A stretch of DNA of 64,000 nt from Burkholderiales bacterium (GCA_019745565.1 JAIESW010000021.1:60716-124715), one strand, 5' to 3'; shown: positions 46,486 to 58,779, counted from the first letter of the stretch. Made by a program: numbers and translations. The notes: generated by a model from the letters alone, not told the origin.

Positions 46486-46507
46486 CGGCGCGTCCGACGT
46501 TGCGGCC

Positions 46508-47059
46508 ATGCGGGCGCTGAACCGTCTCATCGATCACCTGGAGGAGTGGCTGATCGCCAGCTTCATGGCGGTCGCGACCGTGATCATCTTCCTCGCCGTG
46601 GTGCACCGCGCGAGCGCGAAGATCGACTGGCTGTGGGACTACACCGGCCGCATCGATCTCACCTGGGCCCAGGAGCTCTGCATCTTCCTGTTCATCTGGA
46701 TGGCGAAGTTCGGTGCCGCGTACGGCGTGCGGACCGGCATCCATATCGGCGTGGACCTCCTGGTGATGCATGCGTCGCCGGCGTGGCGCAAACGGCTGGT
46801 GGTGCTGGCGCTCCTGCTGGGCGCGCTGTTCACGTCCATCATCGCGGTGCTGGGCGCACGCTGGGTGATGTTCATGCACGAAACCGGCCAGGTGACGCCC
46901 GATCTCGAATGGCCGCGCTGGATCGTCTATCTGTGCATCCCGCTCGGCTCGGGGTTGATGTGCTACCGCTTCCTGCAGGTGCTCACGCGTTTCCTTCGAA
47001 GCGGTGAGCTGCCGAGCCATTCGGTGGCACCGGTCGCGGCGACCGATTCGACGTCATGA
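46508..47059 (+). CDS. dctQ: TRAP transporter small permease (DctQ family)
   Basis: A 183-residue protein with four predicted transmembrane segments and the DctQ hallmarks TWAQELCIFLFIWMAKFGAAYGVRTGIHIGVD. It stabilises the large permease. It begins 22 bp after dctP and overlaps dctM by four bases. Confidence 0.92.
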   Translation: MRALNRLIDHLEEWLIASFMAVATVIIFLAVVHRASAKIDWLWDYTGRIDLTWAQELCIFLFIWMAKFGAAYGVRTGIHIGVDLLVMHASPAWRKRLVVLALLLGALFTSIIAVLGARWVMFMHETGQVTPDLEWPRWIVYLCIPLGSGLMCYRFLQVLTRFLRSGELPSHSVAPVAATDSTS

Positions 47060-48348
47060 CCGCGGCTATCATCGTCGCGATCCTGCTGGTGCTGCTGGCG
47101 ACCGGCACGCCCATCTCGATCGCGCTCGGCCTCACGGTGCTGGCGTTCCTGGTCGGCTTCTCCGACTTCTCGATGGAGACCGTGGACATCGTCTCGCAGC
47201 GCCTGTTCACGGGCCTCGAGAGCTTCGCGCTGATGGCGATCCCGTTCTTCGTGCTGGCCGGCGCGTTCCTGACCGAAGGCGGAGTCGCGGCGCGCATCAT
47301 CCGCTTCGCCACCGCGCTGGTGGGGTGGATGCCCGGCGGTCTCGCAATGGCGGCCATTCTCGCGTGCGCCTTCTTCGCGACCATCTCCGGTTCGAGTCCG
47401 GCCACCGTGGCGGCGATCGGTTCGATCATGCTGCCGGCCATGATGAAGGCCGGCTATCCGAAGCGGTTCGCGGTTGGTGTGATCACCACGTCCGGCTCGC
47501 TCGGCATCCTGATCCCGCCGTCCATCGTGATGATCATCTATGCGGTCAGCACCAGCACGAGCGCGGGCAAGCTGTTCGTCGCCGGCGTGGTGCCGGGCAT
47601 CCTGCTGGCCCTGGTGCTGATGGCGGTCACTTTCGTCACAGCGAAGCGCAAGGGCTTCCCGACGCTGCCGCGGGCCGGCCTGCGCGAAGTCTGGACCGCG
47701 TTCCGCGAAGCCTTCTGGGGCCTGCTGCTGGTGGTCGTCGTGATGGGCGGCATCTACGGCGGCCTGATGACGCCGACCGAGGCGGCTGCCGTGAGCGCGG
47801 TCTACGCGTTCATCGCGGCAGTGTTCATCTATCGCGATCTGCGGCTGCGCGACACCGGCAAGGTGCTGCTCTCGGCGGCCAACACCAGTGCGATGCTGCT
47901 GTACATCGTGACCAACGCCGTGCTGTTTTCCTATCTGCTCACGTCGGAGCAGATCCCCCAGTCGATCTCGGCGTGGGTGACGGCGCAGGAGCTTTCACCG
48001 TGGATGTTCCTCATCGTGGTGAACCTCGTGCTGCTCGCTGCCGGCCAGTTCATGGAACCCAGCTCCATCGTGCTGATCCTGGCGCCGCTGCTGCTGCCGA
48101 TCGCACTCAGCCTGGGCATCGATCCGATCCATCTCGGGGTCATCATGACGGTGAACATGGAGATCGGCATGCTGCACCCGCCGGTGGGACTTAACCTCTT
48201 CGTGGCGAGCCACCTGGCGAAGATGGGCATGACCGAAGTGTCGATCGCTTGTCTGCCGTGGCTCGGCGTGATGCTGGTGTATCTGGTGCTCGTCACCTAC
48301 GTGCCGCAGGTGTCGCTGTGGCTGCCGCACGTGCTTGGGGTGCGGTAG
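47056..48348 (+). CDS. dctM: TRAP transporter large permease (DctM family)
   Basis: A 430-residue, 11-12 helix membrane protein that carries substrate with sodium or protons. Motifs include LESFALMAIPFFVLAGAFLTEGG, ISGSSPATVAAIGSIMLPAM, LGILIPPSIVMIIYAV and MEIGMLHPPVGLNLFVAS. The start overlaps dctQ (ATGA). Last gene of the TRAP operon. An R2 repeat follows. Confidence 0.94.
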   Translation: MTAAIIVAILLVLLATGTPISIALGLTVLAFLVGFSDFSMETVDIVSQRLFTGLESFALMAIPFFVLAGAFLTEGGVAARIIRFATALVGWMPGGLAMAAILACAFFATISGSSPATVAAIGSIMLPAMMKAGYPKRFAVGVITTSGSLGILIPPSIVMIIYAVSTSTSAGKLFVAGVVPGILLALVLMAVTFVTAKRKGFPTLPRAGLREVWTAFREAFWGLLLVVVVMGGIYGGLMTPTEAAAVSAVYAFIAAVFIYRDLRLRDTGKVLLSAANTSAMLLYIVTNAVLFSYLLTSEQIPQSISAWVTAQELSPWMFLIVVNLVLLAAGQFMEPSSIVLILAPLLLPIALSLGIDPIHLGVIMTVNMEIGMLHPPVGLNLFVASHLAKMGMTEVSIACLPWLGVMLVYLVLVTYVPQVSLWLPHVLGVR

Positions 48349-48364
48349 CGCTAGCGGAAAGCGG

Positions 48365-48453
48365 GCCCCCACCCTGGCCCTCCCCCGGCAAAGCCGGGGG
48401 AGAGGATGTACACCCCTTCCCCCAACCCTTGGTGGGGGAAGGTTGGGATGGGA
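48365..48453. repeat. Intergenic repeat R2, long form
   Basis: Arms CCCCCACCCTGGCCCTCCCC and GGGGGAAGGTTGGGATGGG flank CCCCCGGC-AAA-GCCGGGGG and a second hairpin CCCCCAACC-CTT-GGTGGGGG. The same architecture occurs at 26292-26386. It lies between dctM and the convergent SPOR gene and may act as a shared transcript end. Confidence 0.78.
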
Positions 48454-48478
48454 GCGCCGTGCTGCCCGCCGCCCCGAC

Positions 48479-49159
48479 CTACTTCTGCGGCACCAGCACG
48501 CCCTTCACGCCGATCGTCTTCAGCTTCGCCAGCACCGCTTCGGCTTCGGCCTTGTCCTTGAACGGGCCCACCTGCAGGCGGGTCTCGGTGTGAGATTCGA
48601 TGCCGTTCGCCTTCAGCTTCTCGCGCAGGGCTTCGGCATTTGCCGGGGTGGTGAAGACGCCGAGCTGCACCACGAAACCGCGAGCCGGGGGCTCGGGCGG
48701 CTTCTCAACCGGGGCGGGCTTTGCCTCGGCCGTGGCGGCGGGCGGGTGCACGGGCGGGGTGGCCACCGGCGCCGGCGCGACCTTCTTCGGCGCGGGTTCG
48801 GGTTTGATCGTTCCGCCCGTGGATTCGCGCACCACCGGCGCCTCGGTCACCGGCTTGGTTTCCGGGGTCAGCTTGGCCGGCGGCGCGGGCGGTTCGTCCG
48901 TGGTGACCGTCGGCGGGGGCGGGGGCTCGGCCGGGACCGGAGGTGGGGGGGGCGGCTCGGGTGGCTTGACCGGGAGGGTCCCGGTCTCAGGCACCGGTGG
49001 CGCGGGCGGCGGGGTCTCGACCCGCTTCGAGTCCAGCACGCGGTCCAGGATCGCCAGGCCGACCACGGCGATGGCGATCAGGACGAGTGCCGCCACTAAC
49101 CGGCGTACCGCGCGGCGTTTGATCTCCTGCTGTTCGTCGGGAATCCTCGGTTCGGGCAT
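48479..49159 (-). CDS. SPOR-domain protein (DedD-like), inner-membrane anchored
   Basis: A 226-residue protein: short cytoplasmic start, one transmembrane helix ([18 protein letters not shown], about residues 21-38), a long proline-rich periplasmic linker of about 100 residues, and a C-terminal SPOR domain ([25 protein letters not shown]) that binds denuded septal peptidoglycan. The architecture is that of DedD/FtsN-type division proteins. Here the gene stands alone rather than beside folC and cvpA. The start at 49159 faces ndk across a 176-bp divergent gap. Confidence 0.88.
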   Translation of the reverse strand: MPEPRIPDEQQEIKRRAVRRLVAALVLIAIAVVGLAILDRVLDSKRVETPPPAPPVPETGTLPVKPPEPPPPPPVPAEPPPPPTVTTDEPPAPPAKLTPETKPVTEAPVVRESTGGTIKPEPAPKKVAPAPVATPPVHPPAATAEAKPAPVEKPPEPPARGFVVQLGVFTTPANAEALREKLKANGIESHTETRLQVGPFKDKAEAEAVLAKLKTIGVKGVLVPQK

Positions 49160-49265
49160 GGCGGGACACGACTTTTTGGTTGGCGCGGATGCTATGCCAT
49201 CTTGTGCCTCGGTGGGAAAACGTCTGCACGCGGCGCTCGCCGCCGGCCGGCGCGCTGGAATTTGC

Positions 49266-49295
49266 TTGGCTCATGCTGGATTGTCATGCTATCCT
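49266..49295 (+). promoter_or_regulatory. Candidate sigma-70 promoter of ndk
   Basis: TTGGCT (-35) and TATCCT (-10) with an 18-bp spacer, about 40 bp upstream of ndk, within the divergent gap to the SPOR gene. Confidence 0.45.
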
Positions 49296-49335
49296 CCTGA
49301 ATTACCTGACAAATCCAACCGTAACGGAGAAAGCG

Positions 49336-49761
49336 ATGGCAGTCGAACGTACCCTGTCGATCATCAAGCCCGATGCCGTGGGCAAGAACGTGATCGGACA
49401 GATCTATTCGCGATTCGAGCAGGCCGGCCTCAAGATCGTGGCCGCGCGCATGAAGCAATTGTCGCGCGCCGAAGCCGAGGGGTTCTACGCAGTGCACCGC
49501 GCACGGCCCTTCTTCAACGACCTGGTGAACTTCATGATCTCCGGACCGGTCATGATCCAGGTGCTGCAGGGCGAGAACGCGATCGCGAAGAACCGCGAGC
49601 TGATGGGCGCCACCGACCCGAAGAAGGCCGACAAGGGCACCATCCGCGCCGACTTCGCCGATTCGATCGACGCGAATGCAGTGCATGGGTCCGACGGCCC
49701 TGACACGGCCGCGGTCGAGATCGCATACTTCTTCCCGGCGCTCGAAATCCACTCGCGCTAG
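49336..49761 (+). CDS. ndk: Nucleoside diphosphate kinase
   Basis: A 141-residue enzyme exchanging phosphate among nucleoside di- and triphosphates. The start [18 protein letters not shown] is preceded by GGAG. The phospho-histidine active site is [12 protein letters not shown]. Full length. rlmN follows after 14 bp, an order conserved in betaproteobacteria. Confidence 0.97.
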   Translation: MAVERTLSIIKPDAVGKNVIGQIYSRFEQAGLKIVAARMKQLSRAEAEGFYAVHRARPFFNDLVNFMISGPVMIQVLQGENAIAKNRELMGATDPKKADKGTIRADFADSIDANAVHGSDGPDTAAVEIAYFFPALEIHSR

Positions 49762-49775
49762 GGGACAGCAGCACG

Positions 49776-50951
49776 ATGCCGGTCAACCTGCTCGACTTCG
49801 ACACTGCGGGGCTCGCCGCCTGGCTGGAAAGCCGCGGCGAGAAGCCCTATCGCGCGCGCCAGCTGATGCGCTGGATCCATCGCGCCGGTGTGTCGGAGCT
49901 GGACGGCATGACCGATCTGCCGAAGTCGCTGCGCGCGGCGCTCGCGGGCGAAGTCGTGGTGACGGCGCCCACGGTGACGCGCGATTCCGTGGCGGCCGAC
50001 GGCACGCGCAAGTGGTTGCTGTCGGTGGGCACGGGCAACGGCATCGAGACCGTGTTCATTCCGGAAACGGCGCGCGGCACGCTGTGCGTCTCGAGCCAGG
50101 TGGGGTGTGCGCTGGAGTGCGCGTTCTGCTCCACCGGCCGACAAGGGTTCAACCGCAATCTGACCGCGGGCGAGATCATCGGCCAGCTGTGGTGGGCGAA
50201 TCGCGCCCTCGGTGCCGATCTTGCTGCGGGCAAGCGCCCGGTCACCAATGTGGTGATGATGGGCATGGGCGAGCCCCTCGCCAACTTCGACAACGTCGTG
50301 ACCGCGATGCGCGTGATGCTGGACGATCACGGTTACGGTCTCTCGCGCCGCCGCGTGACGCTTTCGACGTCGGGCATGGTGCCCTGGATGGATCGCCTGC
50401 GCGAAGCCTGTCCGGTGTCGCTCGCGGTCTCGTTGCATGCCCCCAACAACGAACTGCGCGACCGGCTGGTGCCGATCAACCGGAAATGGCCGCTGCGTGA
50501 ACTGCTCGCCGCCTGCCGTCGTTACATCGACGGCGCTGCGAGCGCTCCCGACCGTGCGGACGACGAGGACGATCCGGTGCCGACCGGCGTGGCTGCCAAA
50601 TGGCAACGTGCCGGTTCGCCGCGCGACTTCGTCACGTTCGAATATGTCATGCTGCGCGGCGTGAACGACACGCTGTCCCATGCACGCGAACTGGTCGATC
50701 TGGTGGGCGACCTGCCTTGCAAGTTCAACCTGATTCCGTTCAATCCGTTCCCCGATTCCGGCTTCGAGCGCTCGCGCGCGGAAACGATCGTCGAGTTCCA
50801 GGGCGAACTGCTGTCCGCCGGATTCGTGGCTACGGTGCGCAAGACGCGCGGCGACGATATCGACGGCGCCTGCGGTCAACTGGCCGGTCAGGTGCTCGAT
50901 CGCACCCGGCGCCGCGAACGGCACGAACCCCTGGAGGATACCCGCGCATGA
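49776..50951 (+). CDS. rlmN: Dual-specificity 23S rRNA/tRNA adenine-C2 methyltransferase RlmN
   Basis: A 391-residue radical SAM methylase acting on A2503 of 23S rRNA and A37 of some tRNAs. The cluster motif is [11 protein letters not shown], with [17 protein letters not shown] and [23 protein letters not shown] conserved. An acidic insert near residue 250 ([14 protein letters not shown]) lengthens a loop often extended in betaproteobacteria. The end overlaps pilW (ATGA). Confidence 0.96.
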   Translation: MPVNLLDFDTAGLAAWLESRGEKPYRARQLMRWIHRAGVSELDGMTDLPKSLRAALAGEVVVTAPTVTRDSVAADGTRKWLLSVGTGNGIETVFIPETARGTLCVSSQVGCALECAFCSTGRQGFNRNLTAGEIIGQLWWANRALGADLAAGKRPVTNVVMMGMGEPLANFDNVVTAMRVMLDDHGYGLSRRRVTLSTSGMVPWMDRLREACPVSLAVSLHAPNNELRDRLVPINRKWPLRELLAACRRYIDGAASAPDRADDEDDPVPTGVAAKWQRAGSPRDFVTFEYVMLRGVNDTLSHARELVDLVGDLPCKFNLIPFNPFPDSGFERSRAETIVEFQGELLSAGFVATVRKTRGDDIDGACGQLAGQVLDRTRRRERHEPLEDTRA

Positions 50952-51748
50952 GGGCGGTGCTGGCACTGGTCGTGATGGCGGTCTTCCTGGCTGCTTGCGG
51001 TTCGAAGGAACCGAAGCCGCAGGAGCCCGCGCCGCAACCCCAGCCGCAGGCCGATACCCGGCCGACGCCGGCGAGTGCGCTGGAGCGCGCGCGCATCCAC
51101 ACCGAGCTGGGCGCCAACTACTACGAGATCGGCAAGCTCGGTGTCGCGCTGCAGGAGCTGAACGAGGCCATCGCCATCGATCCCAAGTACGTGCCGGCCT
51201 ACAACACGCTCGCCCTGGTGCACATGGCGCTCAAGGAAGACGACAAGGCGCGCAAGCGGTTCCAGGAAGCGTTGCGGCTCGATCCGAACGATTCCGACGT
51301 CAATAACAACTACGGCCGGTTCCTGTGCGATCGCAAGCAGGAGAAGGAAGCGGTCAAGTACTTCCTCGCCGCGATCCGCAACCCGCTCTACAACCGGGTC
51401 GAGGATGCCTACGTCAACGCCGGGATCTGCTCGCGCAGAGCCGGTGACCTGGCTTCCGCCGAGGACTTCTTCCTGCGTGCGCTCAAGCTGAAGCCCGACG
51501 ATGCGCGCGCACTGATCAACCTGTCGCAACTCTATTACTCCAAGGGCGACATCGCGCAGGCGAAGACGGCCCTCACGCGCTTCATGCAGGTCGTGCCGTC
51601 GCCCGATGCCGGTACGCTGCTGTACGGAGCGCGTCTGTCGCGCCTGATGGGTGATCGCAGCGCCATGGCCGCCTACGGCGCGCAGCTGCGCAACCGGTTC
51701 CCCGAATCGGCGGAGACGCGCGCCTTCGACGAAGGACGCCTGGAATGA
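50948..51748 (+). CDS. pilW: Type IV pilus biogenesis/stability protein PilW (PilF), lipoprotein
   Basis: A 266-residue lipoprotein (lipobox LAAC, cysteine near residue 17) with a proline-glutamine-rich linker and then tetratricopeptide repeats ([49 protein letters not shown]). It helps assemble the PilQ secretin of type IV pili. It lies between rlmN and rodZ, the conserved place for this gene, with four-base overlaps on both sides. Confidence 0.92.
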   Translation: MRAVLALVVMAVFLAACGSKEPKPQEPAPQPQPQADTRPTPASALERARIHTELGANYYEIGKLGVALQELNEAIAIDPKYVPAYNTLALVHMALKEDDKARKRFQEALRLDPNDSDVNNNYGRFLCDRKQEKEAVKYFLAAIRNPLYNRVEDAYVNAGICSRRAGDLASAEDFFLRALKLKPDDARALINLSQLYYSKGDIAQAKTALTRFMQVVPSPDAGTLLYGARLSRLMGDRSAMAAYGAQLRNRFPESAETRAFDEGRLE

Positions 51749-52719
51749 ACGAGGCCACCACCGTGACCGAGAACGCGACCCCGGCCGCGGCCGCACCGGA
51801 ACCGGGCCCCGGCGCTGCGCTCCAGGAGGAGCGGCGGCGCCAGTCGTTGAGCCTGACTGACGTTGCGCGCCAGCTCAAGCTCGCACCGCGCCAGGTGGAA
51901 GCCCTCGAGCGCGACGACTTCGCGGCGCTGCCCGGTCCCGTGTTCGTACGCGGATTCCTGCGCAACTATGCGCGACTGCTCGGTCTCGATCCCGAGCCCA
52001 TGGTGCGCACGGTCGACCGGCTGATGGCACCCCGCACGATGGAGAGCGAAGCCAAGGCATCTGCGTCGCTCGAGCGCGGTGCGGCCGTTCCGATCGTGGA
52101 GTCCGCGGCAGGCGAGTCGCGCAGCCGCTGGCCGGTCTACCTGATCGGCGCGGCGGTCATCCTCGTGACCGGTTATCTCGCGACGCGCGACCGCACGCCG
52201 CAACCGGCCTCCGTCGACGTGCCGGTCGGCGTCGCCCCGACCGAGACCCCGGCCCAATCGCCGGCGCTCGAGATGCCGCCCGCCGCCACGGCGCCCGCGC
52301 CTCAGCCGACTCCCGCACCGGCCCCGCAGACGCCGGTTCCCGAGCCGGCCGCAGTCGCGCCGACTTCGACACTGCCGGCCCCGGCCGCTGCGCCGACACC
52401 GCCGCCCGTACCCCATGCAACGCCGGCGCCGCCGGCCGCGACCGCTCCCGCCGCGCCGTCGGTGCGTACCGTCGGCAGCACCGGACCTGCAATCCGCATG
52501 ACTTTCAGCCGCGAGTCCTGGGTGGAAGTGCGCGATCGCGACGGCAACGTCATCTTCGGCCAGTTGAACCCCGAGGGCAGCATCCGGGTGGTGCGCGGCC
52601 AGCCGCCGTTCTCGCTGGTGGTGGGCAATGCCGCGGGCGTGAGCCTCACGTACAACGGCAAGACCGTCGATCTGGCGCCGCACACGCGTACCGACGTGGC
52701 GCGCCTCACACTGGAGTAG
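51745..52719 (+). CDS. rodZ: RodZ-like cytoskeletal protein (HTH-TM-DUF4115)
   Basis: A 324-residue protein with an N-terminal Xre-type helix-turn-helix ([40 protein letters not shown]), one transmembrane helix ([18 protein letters not shown]), an alanine-proline-rich periplasmic linker and a C-terminal DUF4115 domain ([22 protein letters not shown]). RodZ links MreB to the cell wall machinery. The start overlaps pilW, and ispG follows after five bases. Confidence 0.9.
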   Translation: MNEATTVTENATPAAAAPEPGPGAALQEERRRQSLSLTDVARQLKLAPRQVEALERDDFAALPGPVFVRGFLRNYARLLGLDPEPMVRTVDRLMAPRTMESEAKASASLERGAAVPIVESAAGESRSRWPVYLIGAAVILVTGYLATRDRTPQPASVDVPVGVAPTETPAQSPALEMPPAATAPAPQPTPAPAPQTPVPEPAAVAPTSTLPAPAAAPTPPPVPHATPAPPAATAPAAPSVRTVGSTGPAIRMTFSRESWVEVRDRDGNVIFGQLNPEGSIRVVRGQPPFSLVVGNAAGVSLTYNGKTVDLAPHTRTDVARLTLE

Positions 52720-52724
52720 GCCGG

Positions 52725-53987
52725 ATGTCGTCGCTATCTGGTCGCCGCCGCTCCCGCCAGGTCCGGATCGGTCACGTCCTGGTGGGCGGCGATGCGCCCG
52801 TCATGGTGCAGTCCATGACGAACACCGACACGGCCGATGCCGAAGGTACGGCGCGCCAGGTGGCAGCCCTTGCGCGCGCCGGTTCCGAAGTGGTGCGCAT
52901 CACCGTTAACACCCAGGAAGCCGCGGCCGCGGTTCCCGCGATCCGCACGAAGCTCGATGCGATGGGCTGCAACGTGCCGCTGGTGGGTGACTTTCATTTC
53001 AACGGCCATCGGTTGCTGACCCAGGTGCCCGAGTGCGCCGAGGTCCTCGACAAGTACCGCATCAACCCCGGCAACGTCGGCAAGGGTTCGAAGCGCGACG
53101 AGCAGTTCGCCACCATGATCGAGATGGCCTGCCGCTACGGCAAACCGGTGCGCATCGGCGTCAACTGGGGCAGCCTCGACCCTGAAGTGCTGGCGCGCCT
53201 GATGGACGAGAACGCGCGCCTCACGCAGCCGGAAGAAGCCGTCGACGTGACGCGCAAGGCGCTGGTCACGTCCGCGCTGGAAAGCGCCGCCCAGGCCGAA
53301 GCGCTGGGCCTGCCGCGCGATCGCATCGTGCTCTCCGCCAAGGTGAGCGGGGTGCAGGATCTGATCCGCGTCTATCGCGATCTCGCCGCGCGCTGCGACT
53401 ATCCGCTGCATCTCGGTCTTACCGAGGCCGGCATGGGATCGAAGGGCATCGTCGCATCCACCGCGGCGATGGGTGTGCTGCTGCAGGAAGGCATCGGCGA
53501 CACCATCCGCGTGTCGCTCACGCCGGAACCCGGCGGCGACCGCACCCAGGAAGTGATCGTGGCGCAGGAGATCCTGCAGACCATGGGCCTGCGCAGCTTC
53601 GCGCCGCTCGTGATCGCGTGTCCCGGTTGCGGGCGGACCACGAGCACGGTGTTCCAGGAACTCGCGGCGCGCATCCAGAGCTATCTCCGTCAGCAGATGC
53701 CGGCGTGGCGCGGCCGCTATCCGGGGGTCGAGGACATGCACGTGGCCGTCATGGGCTGCGTCGTGAACGGTCCCGGCGAGAGCAAGCACGCGAACGTAGG
53801 CATCAGCCTGCCCGGGTCTGGCGAGACGCCGGTGGCCCCGGTGTTCGTCGATGGCCGCAAGACCGTCACGCTGAAGGGCGAGCGCATCGCCGAGGAATTC
53901 CAGGCCATCGTCGAGGACTACGTGCGCACCCGCTACGGCGCGGCTGCCGCACATTCAACCGAGGGCGAGGCGCACACCGTCGGCTGA
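52725..53987 (+). CDS. ispG: 4-hydroxy-3-methylbut-2-en-1-yl diphosphate synthase IspG (GcpE)
   Basis: A 420-residue iron-sulfur enzyme of the MEP isoprenoid pathway. Motifs: [31 protein letters not shown] and the [4Fe-4S] ligands in CPGCGRTTS and [10 protein letters not shown]. The start overlaps no other gene. hisS begins 46 bp after the stop. Confidence 0.96.
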   Translation: MSSLSGRRRSRQVRIGHVLVGGDAPVMVQSMTNTDTADAEGTARQVAALARAGSEVVRITVNTQEAAAAVPAIRTKLDAMGCNVPLVGDFHFNGHRLLTQVPECAEVLDKYRINPGNVGKGSKRDEQFATMIEMACRYGKPVRIGVNWGSLDPEVLARLMDENARLTQPEEAVDVTRKALVTSALESAAQAEALGLPRDRIVLSAKVSGVQDLIRVYRDLAARCDYPLHLGLTEAGMGSKGIVASTAAMGVLLQEGIGDTIRVSLTPEPGGDRTQEVIVAQEILQTMGLRSFAPLVIACPGCGRTTSTVFQELAARIQSYLRQQMPAWRGRYPGVEDMHVAVMGCVVNGPGESKHANVGISLPGSGETPVAPVFVDGRKTVTLKGERIAEEFQAIVEDYVRTRYGAAAAHSTEGEAHTVG

Positions 53988-54033
53988 TGCGCGGCCGCCG
54001 CGCCGCGCCCGAGGTCCCGTTGCCGGATCATCC

Positions 54034-55305
<1,272 letters not shown>

Positions 55306-55307
55306 AC

Positions 55308-55946
55308 ATGGCTGTCTACGATCTCGAAGAGCAGGAACAGATCGATGCGCTGAAATCCTGGTGGAAGCAGTACGGGCGGCTGGTGATCGCGGCGGTGATC
55401 GCGTTCATCGTCGGCGTGGCGGGCGTCCAGGGCTGGCTGTACTACAAGACCCAGACCGCGAACAAGGCGTCGGACGTTTTCGCTCAGCTCGAAGAAGCGG
55501 TGCGGGTGAGCGACGCGAAGCGCACCGCCGACCTCGTGAAGCAGCTGCGGGCCGACTACGCGCGGACCGCCTATGCGGCGCGCGGAGCGCTGCTCGCGGC
55601 GAAGACGGCGGTGGAGGCCGGCGATGCCAAGGGCGCCGAGGAGCAGCTGCGCTGGGCCGCCGACAACGCGCGCGACGAACCGACCCGGGCGCTCGCGAAC
55701 CTGCGGCTGGCCGCCTTGCTCCTCGACGACAAGAACTATGACGACGCTCTCAAGGTGCTTTCGGCCGCTCATCCCGAGCCGTTCGCCGCGCTCTTCGCCG
55801 ACGCGCGCGGCGATGTGTACGTCGCGGCGGGCAAGCTGTCCGAGGCGCGCCTCGCCTATCAGGCCGCGCTCGACAAACTGCCCAAGTCCAACACCTACCG
55901 GAACGTGGTCGAAGTTAAACGCGACGCGCTGGGTGCCGCCAAGTGA
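55308..55946 (+). CDS. yfgM: YfgM-like tetratricopeptide protein (ancillary Sec translocon subunit)
   Basis: A 212-residue single-pass membrane protein: cytoplasmic start AVYDLEEQEQIDALKSWWKQYG, one transmembrane helix (LVIAAVIAFIVGVAGVQGWLYY) and periplasmic tetratricopeptide-like helices. E. coli YfgM works with PpiD at the SecYEG translocon. It lies between hisS and bamB, as in most relatives, and overlaps bamB by four bases. Confidence 0.9.
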   Translation: MAVYDLEEQEQIDALKSWWKQYGRLVIAAVIAFIVGVAGVQGWLYYKTQTANKASDVFAQLEEAVRVSDAKRTADLVKQLRADYARTAYAARGALLAAKTAVEAGDAKGAEEQLRWAADNARDEPTRALANLRLAALLLDDKNYDDALKVLSAAHPEPFAALFADARGDVYVAAGKLSEARLAYQAALDKLPKSNTYRNVVEVKRDALGAAK

Positions 55947-57079
55947 AGATTGGGTTCGTGCAGCGGGGCCTTCTGCTGGTCGCGGCCTGCGTCCTGGTGG
56001 CGGCATGCTCGCGGAGTTCCGGGCCGAAACCTGCCGAACTGAAGGATTTCAAGCCGAAGGCCACGGCCAAGGTGGCGTGGAAGTCGTCCGCCGGCGATTC
56101 TGGCCGCTACGTCTTCTCGCCGGGCGTATGGGACGGCGACTTCTTCGTGGCGGGCTTTGACGGCAAGATCGCACGCATCGATGCCGCCAAGGGCCGCACG
56201 CGCTGGGACATCAAGACCAAGGCCAAGCTTTCCGGCGGGGTCGAGGCATTCGACGGCACCATCGTGGTCGGGACCACCAAGGGCGCGGTCCTGGCGTTCG
56301 ATTCCAAGGGCAAGGCGAAATGGCAGGCGCAGGTGTCGAGCGAGGTACTGAGCGCGCCGTCCATCAGCGAGGGCATCGTCGTGGTGCGCAGCGGCGACGG
56401 TCACATCCACGGTCTCGACGCGGCCGACGGCAGCCGCAAATGGGAGTACATCGCAACCCTTCCGGCACTGCTGATCCGCACCGAGGCCGGGGTCGCGATC
56501 GAGAAGGGCGTGGTCTACGCCGGCCTGCCGGGCGGCAAGATGATCGCGCTGAGCCTAGCCAACGGGACGCTGATGTGGGAGGCCTCGGTGTCGCAGCCGC
56601 GCGGCGAAACCGAACTGGAGCGCGTGACCGACGTCGTGAGCGTGCCGGTCGTCGAGGATGGCCAGGCGTGCGCCGTGGCGTTCCAGGGTCGCATCGCCTG
56701 CTTCGAGACCCAGCGCGGCACCCTGTCGTGGGCCCGCAACGCGTCGGGCACCGGCGGACTGGGCGTCGACGAGCGCTACTTCTACTACGTGGACGAAGCG
56801 AGCCACCTCAACGCGATCGACCGCGAGAGCGGGGCCAGCATCTGGAAGCAGGAACTGCTGTCGTACCGCCGCCTGGGTTCGCCCACGGTGGTCGGCAAGT
56901 ACGTGGTGGTGGGCGACTATGAGGGTTATCTGCATTTCTTCGACCGCGACGATGGGTCGATCGCGGCGCGCATGTCCACCGACGGTGGTCCGATCACCAC
57001 GGCCCCACTCCCGGTGGGACCCGGCAACCTGCTGGTCCAGACGCGTGAAGGCAGCATCTACGCGATCACCATCCGATAG
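55943..57079 (+). CDS. bamB: Outer membrane assembly lipoprotein BamB
   Basis: A 378-residue lipoprotein (lipobox VAAC, cysteine near residue 18) forming an eight-bladed beta-propeller, with PQQ-like repeats such as GTIVVGTTKGAVLAFDSKGKAKW and YVVVGDYEGYLHFFDRDDGSI. It is part of the BAM complex that inserts outer-membrane proteins. The start overlaps yfgM, and der follows after 18 bp. Confidence 0.95.
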   Translation: MKIGFVQRGLLLVAACVLVAACSRSSGPKPAELKDFKPKATAKVAWKSSAGDSGRYVFSPGVWDGDFFVAGFDGKIARIDAAKGRTRWDIKTKAKLSGGVEAFDGTIVVGTTKGAVLAFDSKGKAKWQAQVSSEVLSAPSISEGIVVVRSGDGHIHGLDAADGSRKWEYIATLPALLIRTEAGVAIEKGVVYAGLPGGKMIALSLANGTLMWEASVSQPRGETELERVTDVVSVPVVEDGQACAVAFQGRIACFETQRGTLSWARNASGTGGLGVDERYFYYVDEASHLNAIDRESGASIWKQELLSYRRLGSPTVVGKYVVVGDYEGYLHFFDRDDGSIAARMSTDGGPITTAPLPVGPGNLLVQTREGSIYAITIR

Positions 57080-57097
57080 CAGACCTGGGTCATCCCG

Positions 57098-58423
57098 ATG
57101 AAGCCGACGATCGTGCTCGTGGGGCGGCCCAATGTGGGCAAGTCGACGCTGTTCAACCGGCTCACGCGCTCGCGCGATGCCATCGTGCACGACCTGCCCG
57201 GGCTCACGCGCGACCGTCACTACGGGCAGGGGCGGATCGGCGGCAAGCCCTATCTGGTGGTGGACACCGGCGGCCTGGAGCCCGTGGCGAAGGACGGCAT
57301 CCTGTTCGAGATGGCGCGCCAGACCATGCAGGCGGTGGACGAGGCCGATGCCGTCATCATGCTGGTGGATCTGCGCCAGGGACTGACGCCCCAGGACCGC
57401 ACCGTCGCGGAGCGCCTGCGGCGCAGCGGCCGCAAGCTGTGGCTGGCCGTCAACAAGGCCGAAGGGCACCGGCCCGAGATCGCGGCGGCCGAGTTCCACG
57501 AGCTGGGCCTGGGCGACCCGCTGCCCATCTCCGCGGCGCACGGTGACGGCGTACGCGAACTGGTGGACCTGGTGCTGGCCGACGTGCCGTACGTCGATGA
57601 GGAAGCGCCGGCGAAGCACCCCAAGATCGCCATCGTCGGCCGGCCGAACGTGGGCAAGTCGACGCTGGTCAACGCGGTGCTCGGCGAGGAACGCATGATC
57701 GCGTTCGATGAACCCGGCACCACGCGCGACAGCATCTACGTGGATTTCGAACGCAACGGGCGGCCGTACACGATCATCGACACGGCCGGTTTGCGGCGCC
57801 GCGGCAAGGTCGAGGCGGCGGTGGAGAAGTTCTCCGTCATCAAGACGCTGCAGGCCGTCGAGGATGCCAACGTGGTGGTGCTGGTGCTGGATGCGCGCCA
57901 GGACATCACCGACCAGGACGCCCACGTGGCCGGGTTCATCACCGAAGCCGGCCGGGCGCTGGTGGTCGCGGTCAACAAGTGGGAAGGGCTCGACCCGGAG
58001 AGGCGCGAGCAGGTGAAGCGCGATTACGCCCGCAAGCTGAACTTCCTGGGCTTCGCCCGGGTACACCATATCTCCGCTTTGCGAGGTTCGGGCGTCCCGG
58101 CGGTGCTGGATTCCATCGATGCCGCCTATGCAGCCGCCATGGCGAAACTCTCAACACCGCGCCTGACCCGGGTGCTGATCGACGCCGTCGGGCGCCAGCA
58201 ACCGCCTCGTGCCGGTCTCATCCGACCAAAACTGCGCTATGCGCACCAGGGCGGATCCAATCCGCCGTTGATCGTGATCCACGGCAATGCCCTGGATCAC
58301 GTGCCGGACAGCTATCGGCGCTACCTGGAGCGCTGCTTCGTGGAGGCGTTCGACCTGGAGGGCACCCCGCTCCGGGTGCAGTTCAAGAAGGGCCGGAATC
58401 CCTTTGCTGAAAGAGATCGGTAA
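57098..58423 (+). CDS. der: Ribosome biogenesis GTPase Der (EngA)
   Basis: A 441-residue protein with two tandem GTPase domains, each with [10 protein letters not shown], and a C-terminal KH-like domain. G3 motifs DTGG and DTAG and G4 motifs NKAE and NKWE are visible. It acts in 50S subunit assembly and is essential. hfq follows after about 100 bp. Confidence 0.97.
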   Translation: MKPTIVLVGRPNVGKSTLFNRLTRSRDAIVHDLPGLTRDRHYGQGRIGGKPYLVVDTGGLEPVAKDGILFEMARQTMQAVDEADAVIMLVDLRQGLTPQDRTVAERLRRSGRKLWLAVNKAEGHRPEIAAAEFHELGLGDPLPISAAHGDGVRELVDLVLADVPYVDEEAPAKHPKIAIVGRPNVGKSTLVNAVLGEERMIAFDEPGTTRDSIYVDFERNGRPYTIIDTAGLRRRGKVEAAVEKFSVIKTLQAVEDANVVVLVLDARQDITDQDAHVAGFITEAGRALVVAVNKWEGLDPERREQVKRDYARKLNFLGFARVHHISALRGSGVPAVLDSIDAAYAAAMAKLSTPRLTRVLIDAVGRQQPPRAGLIRPKLRYAHQGGSNPPLIVIHGNALDHVPDSYRRYLERCFVEAFDLEGTPLRVQFKKGRNPFAERDR

Positions 58424-58527
58424 GGAGCCCGGCGGTGGGAGGCCGGTTGCGGTGCCGGGTCTGCTATGGTAACCACCCCTGAATTCCAGTACAGTAGCCC
58501 CGCACAAAATCAAGAAGGAGTGCGGCG

Positions 58528-58767
58528 ATGAGCGGCAAAGGGCAACTGCTACAAGACCCGTTCCTGAACACACTGCGCAAGGAACATGTACCCGTCTCCA
58601 TCTACCTCGTGAACGGCATCAAGCTCCAGGGTCAGATCGAGTCTTTCGACCAATACGTCGTACTGCTGAAGAATACCGTCACCCAGATGGTGTACAAGCA
58701 CGCGATCTCGACCGTCGTACCCGCCCGTCCGGTCAATTTCTCCACTGAGCACGCGTCTGAAAGCTGA
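58528..58767 (+). CDS. hfq: RNA chaperone Hfq
   Basis: A 79-residue Sm-like protein that pairs small RNAs with mRNAs. It starts [37 protein letters not shown] and has the Sm2 motif VYKHAIS. The C-terminal tail is short, as in many betaproteobacteria. AAGGAG lies nine bases before the ATG. An R1 repeat separates it from hflX. Confidence 0.98.
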   Translation: MSGKGQLLQDPFLNTLRKEHVPVSIYLVNGIKLQGQIESFDQYVVLLKNTVTQMVYKHAISTVVPARPVNFSTEHASES

Positions 58768-58779
58768 GATTTCATTGGC

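Noticed and set aside
48349..48593. A short plus-strand frame covering the R2 copy after dctM
   Set aside because: It is made of repeat sequence and antisense to the SPOR gene, with no ribosome-binding site.
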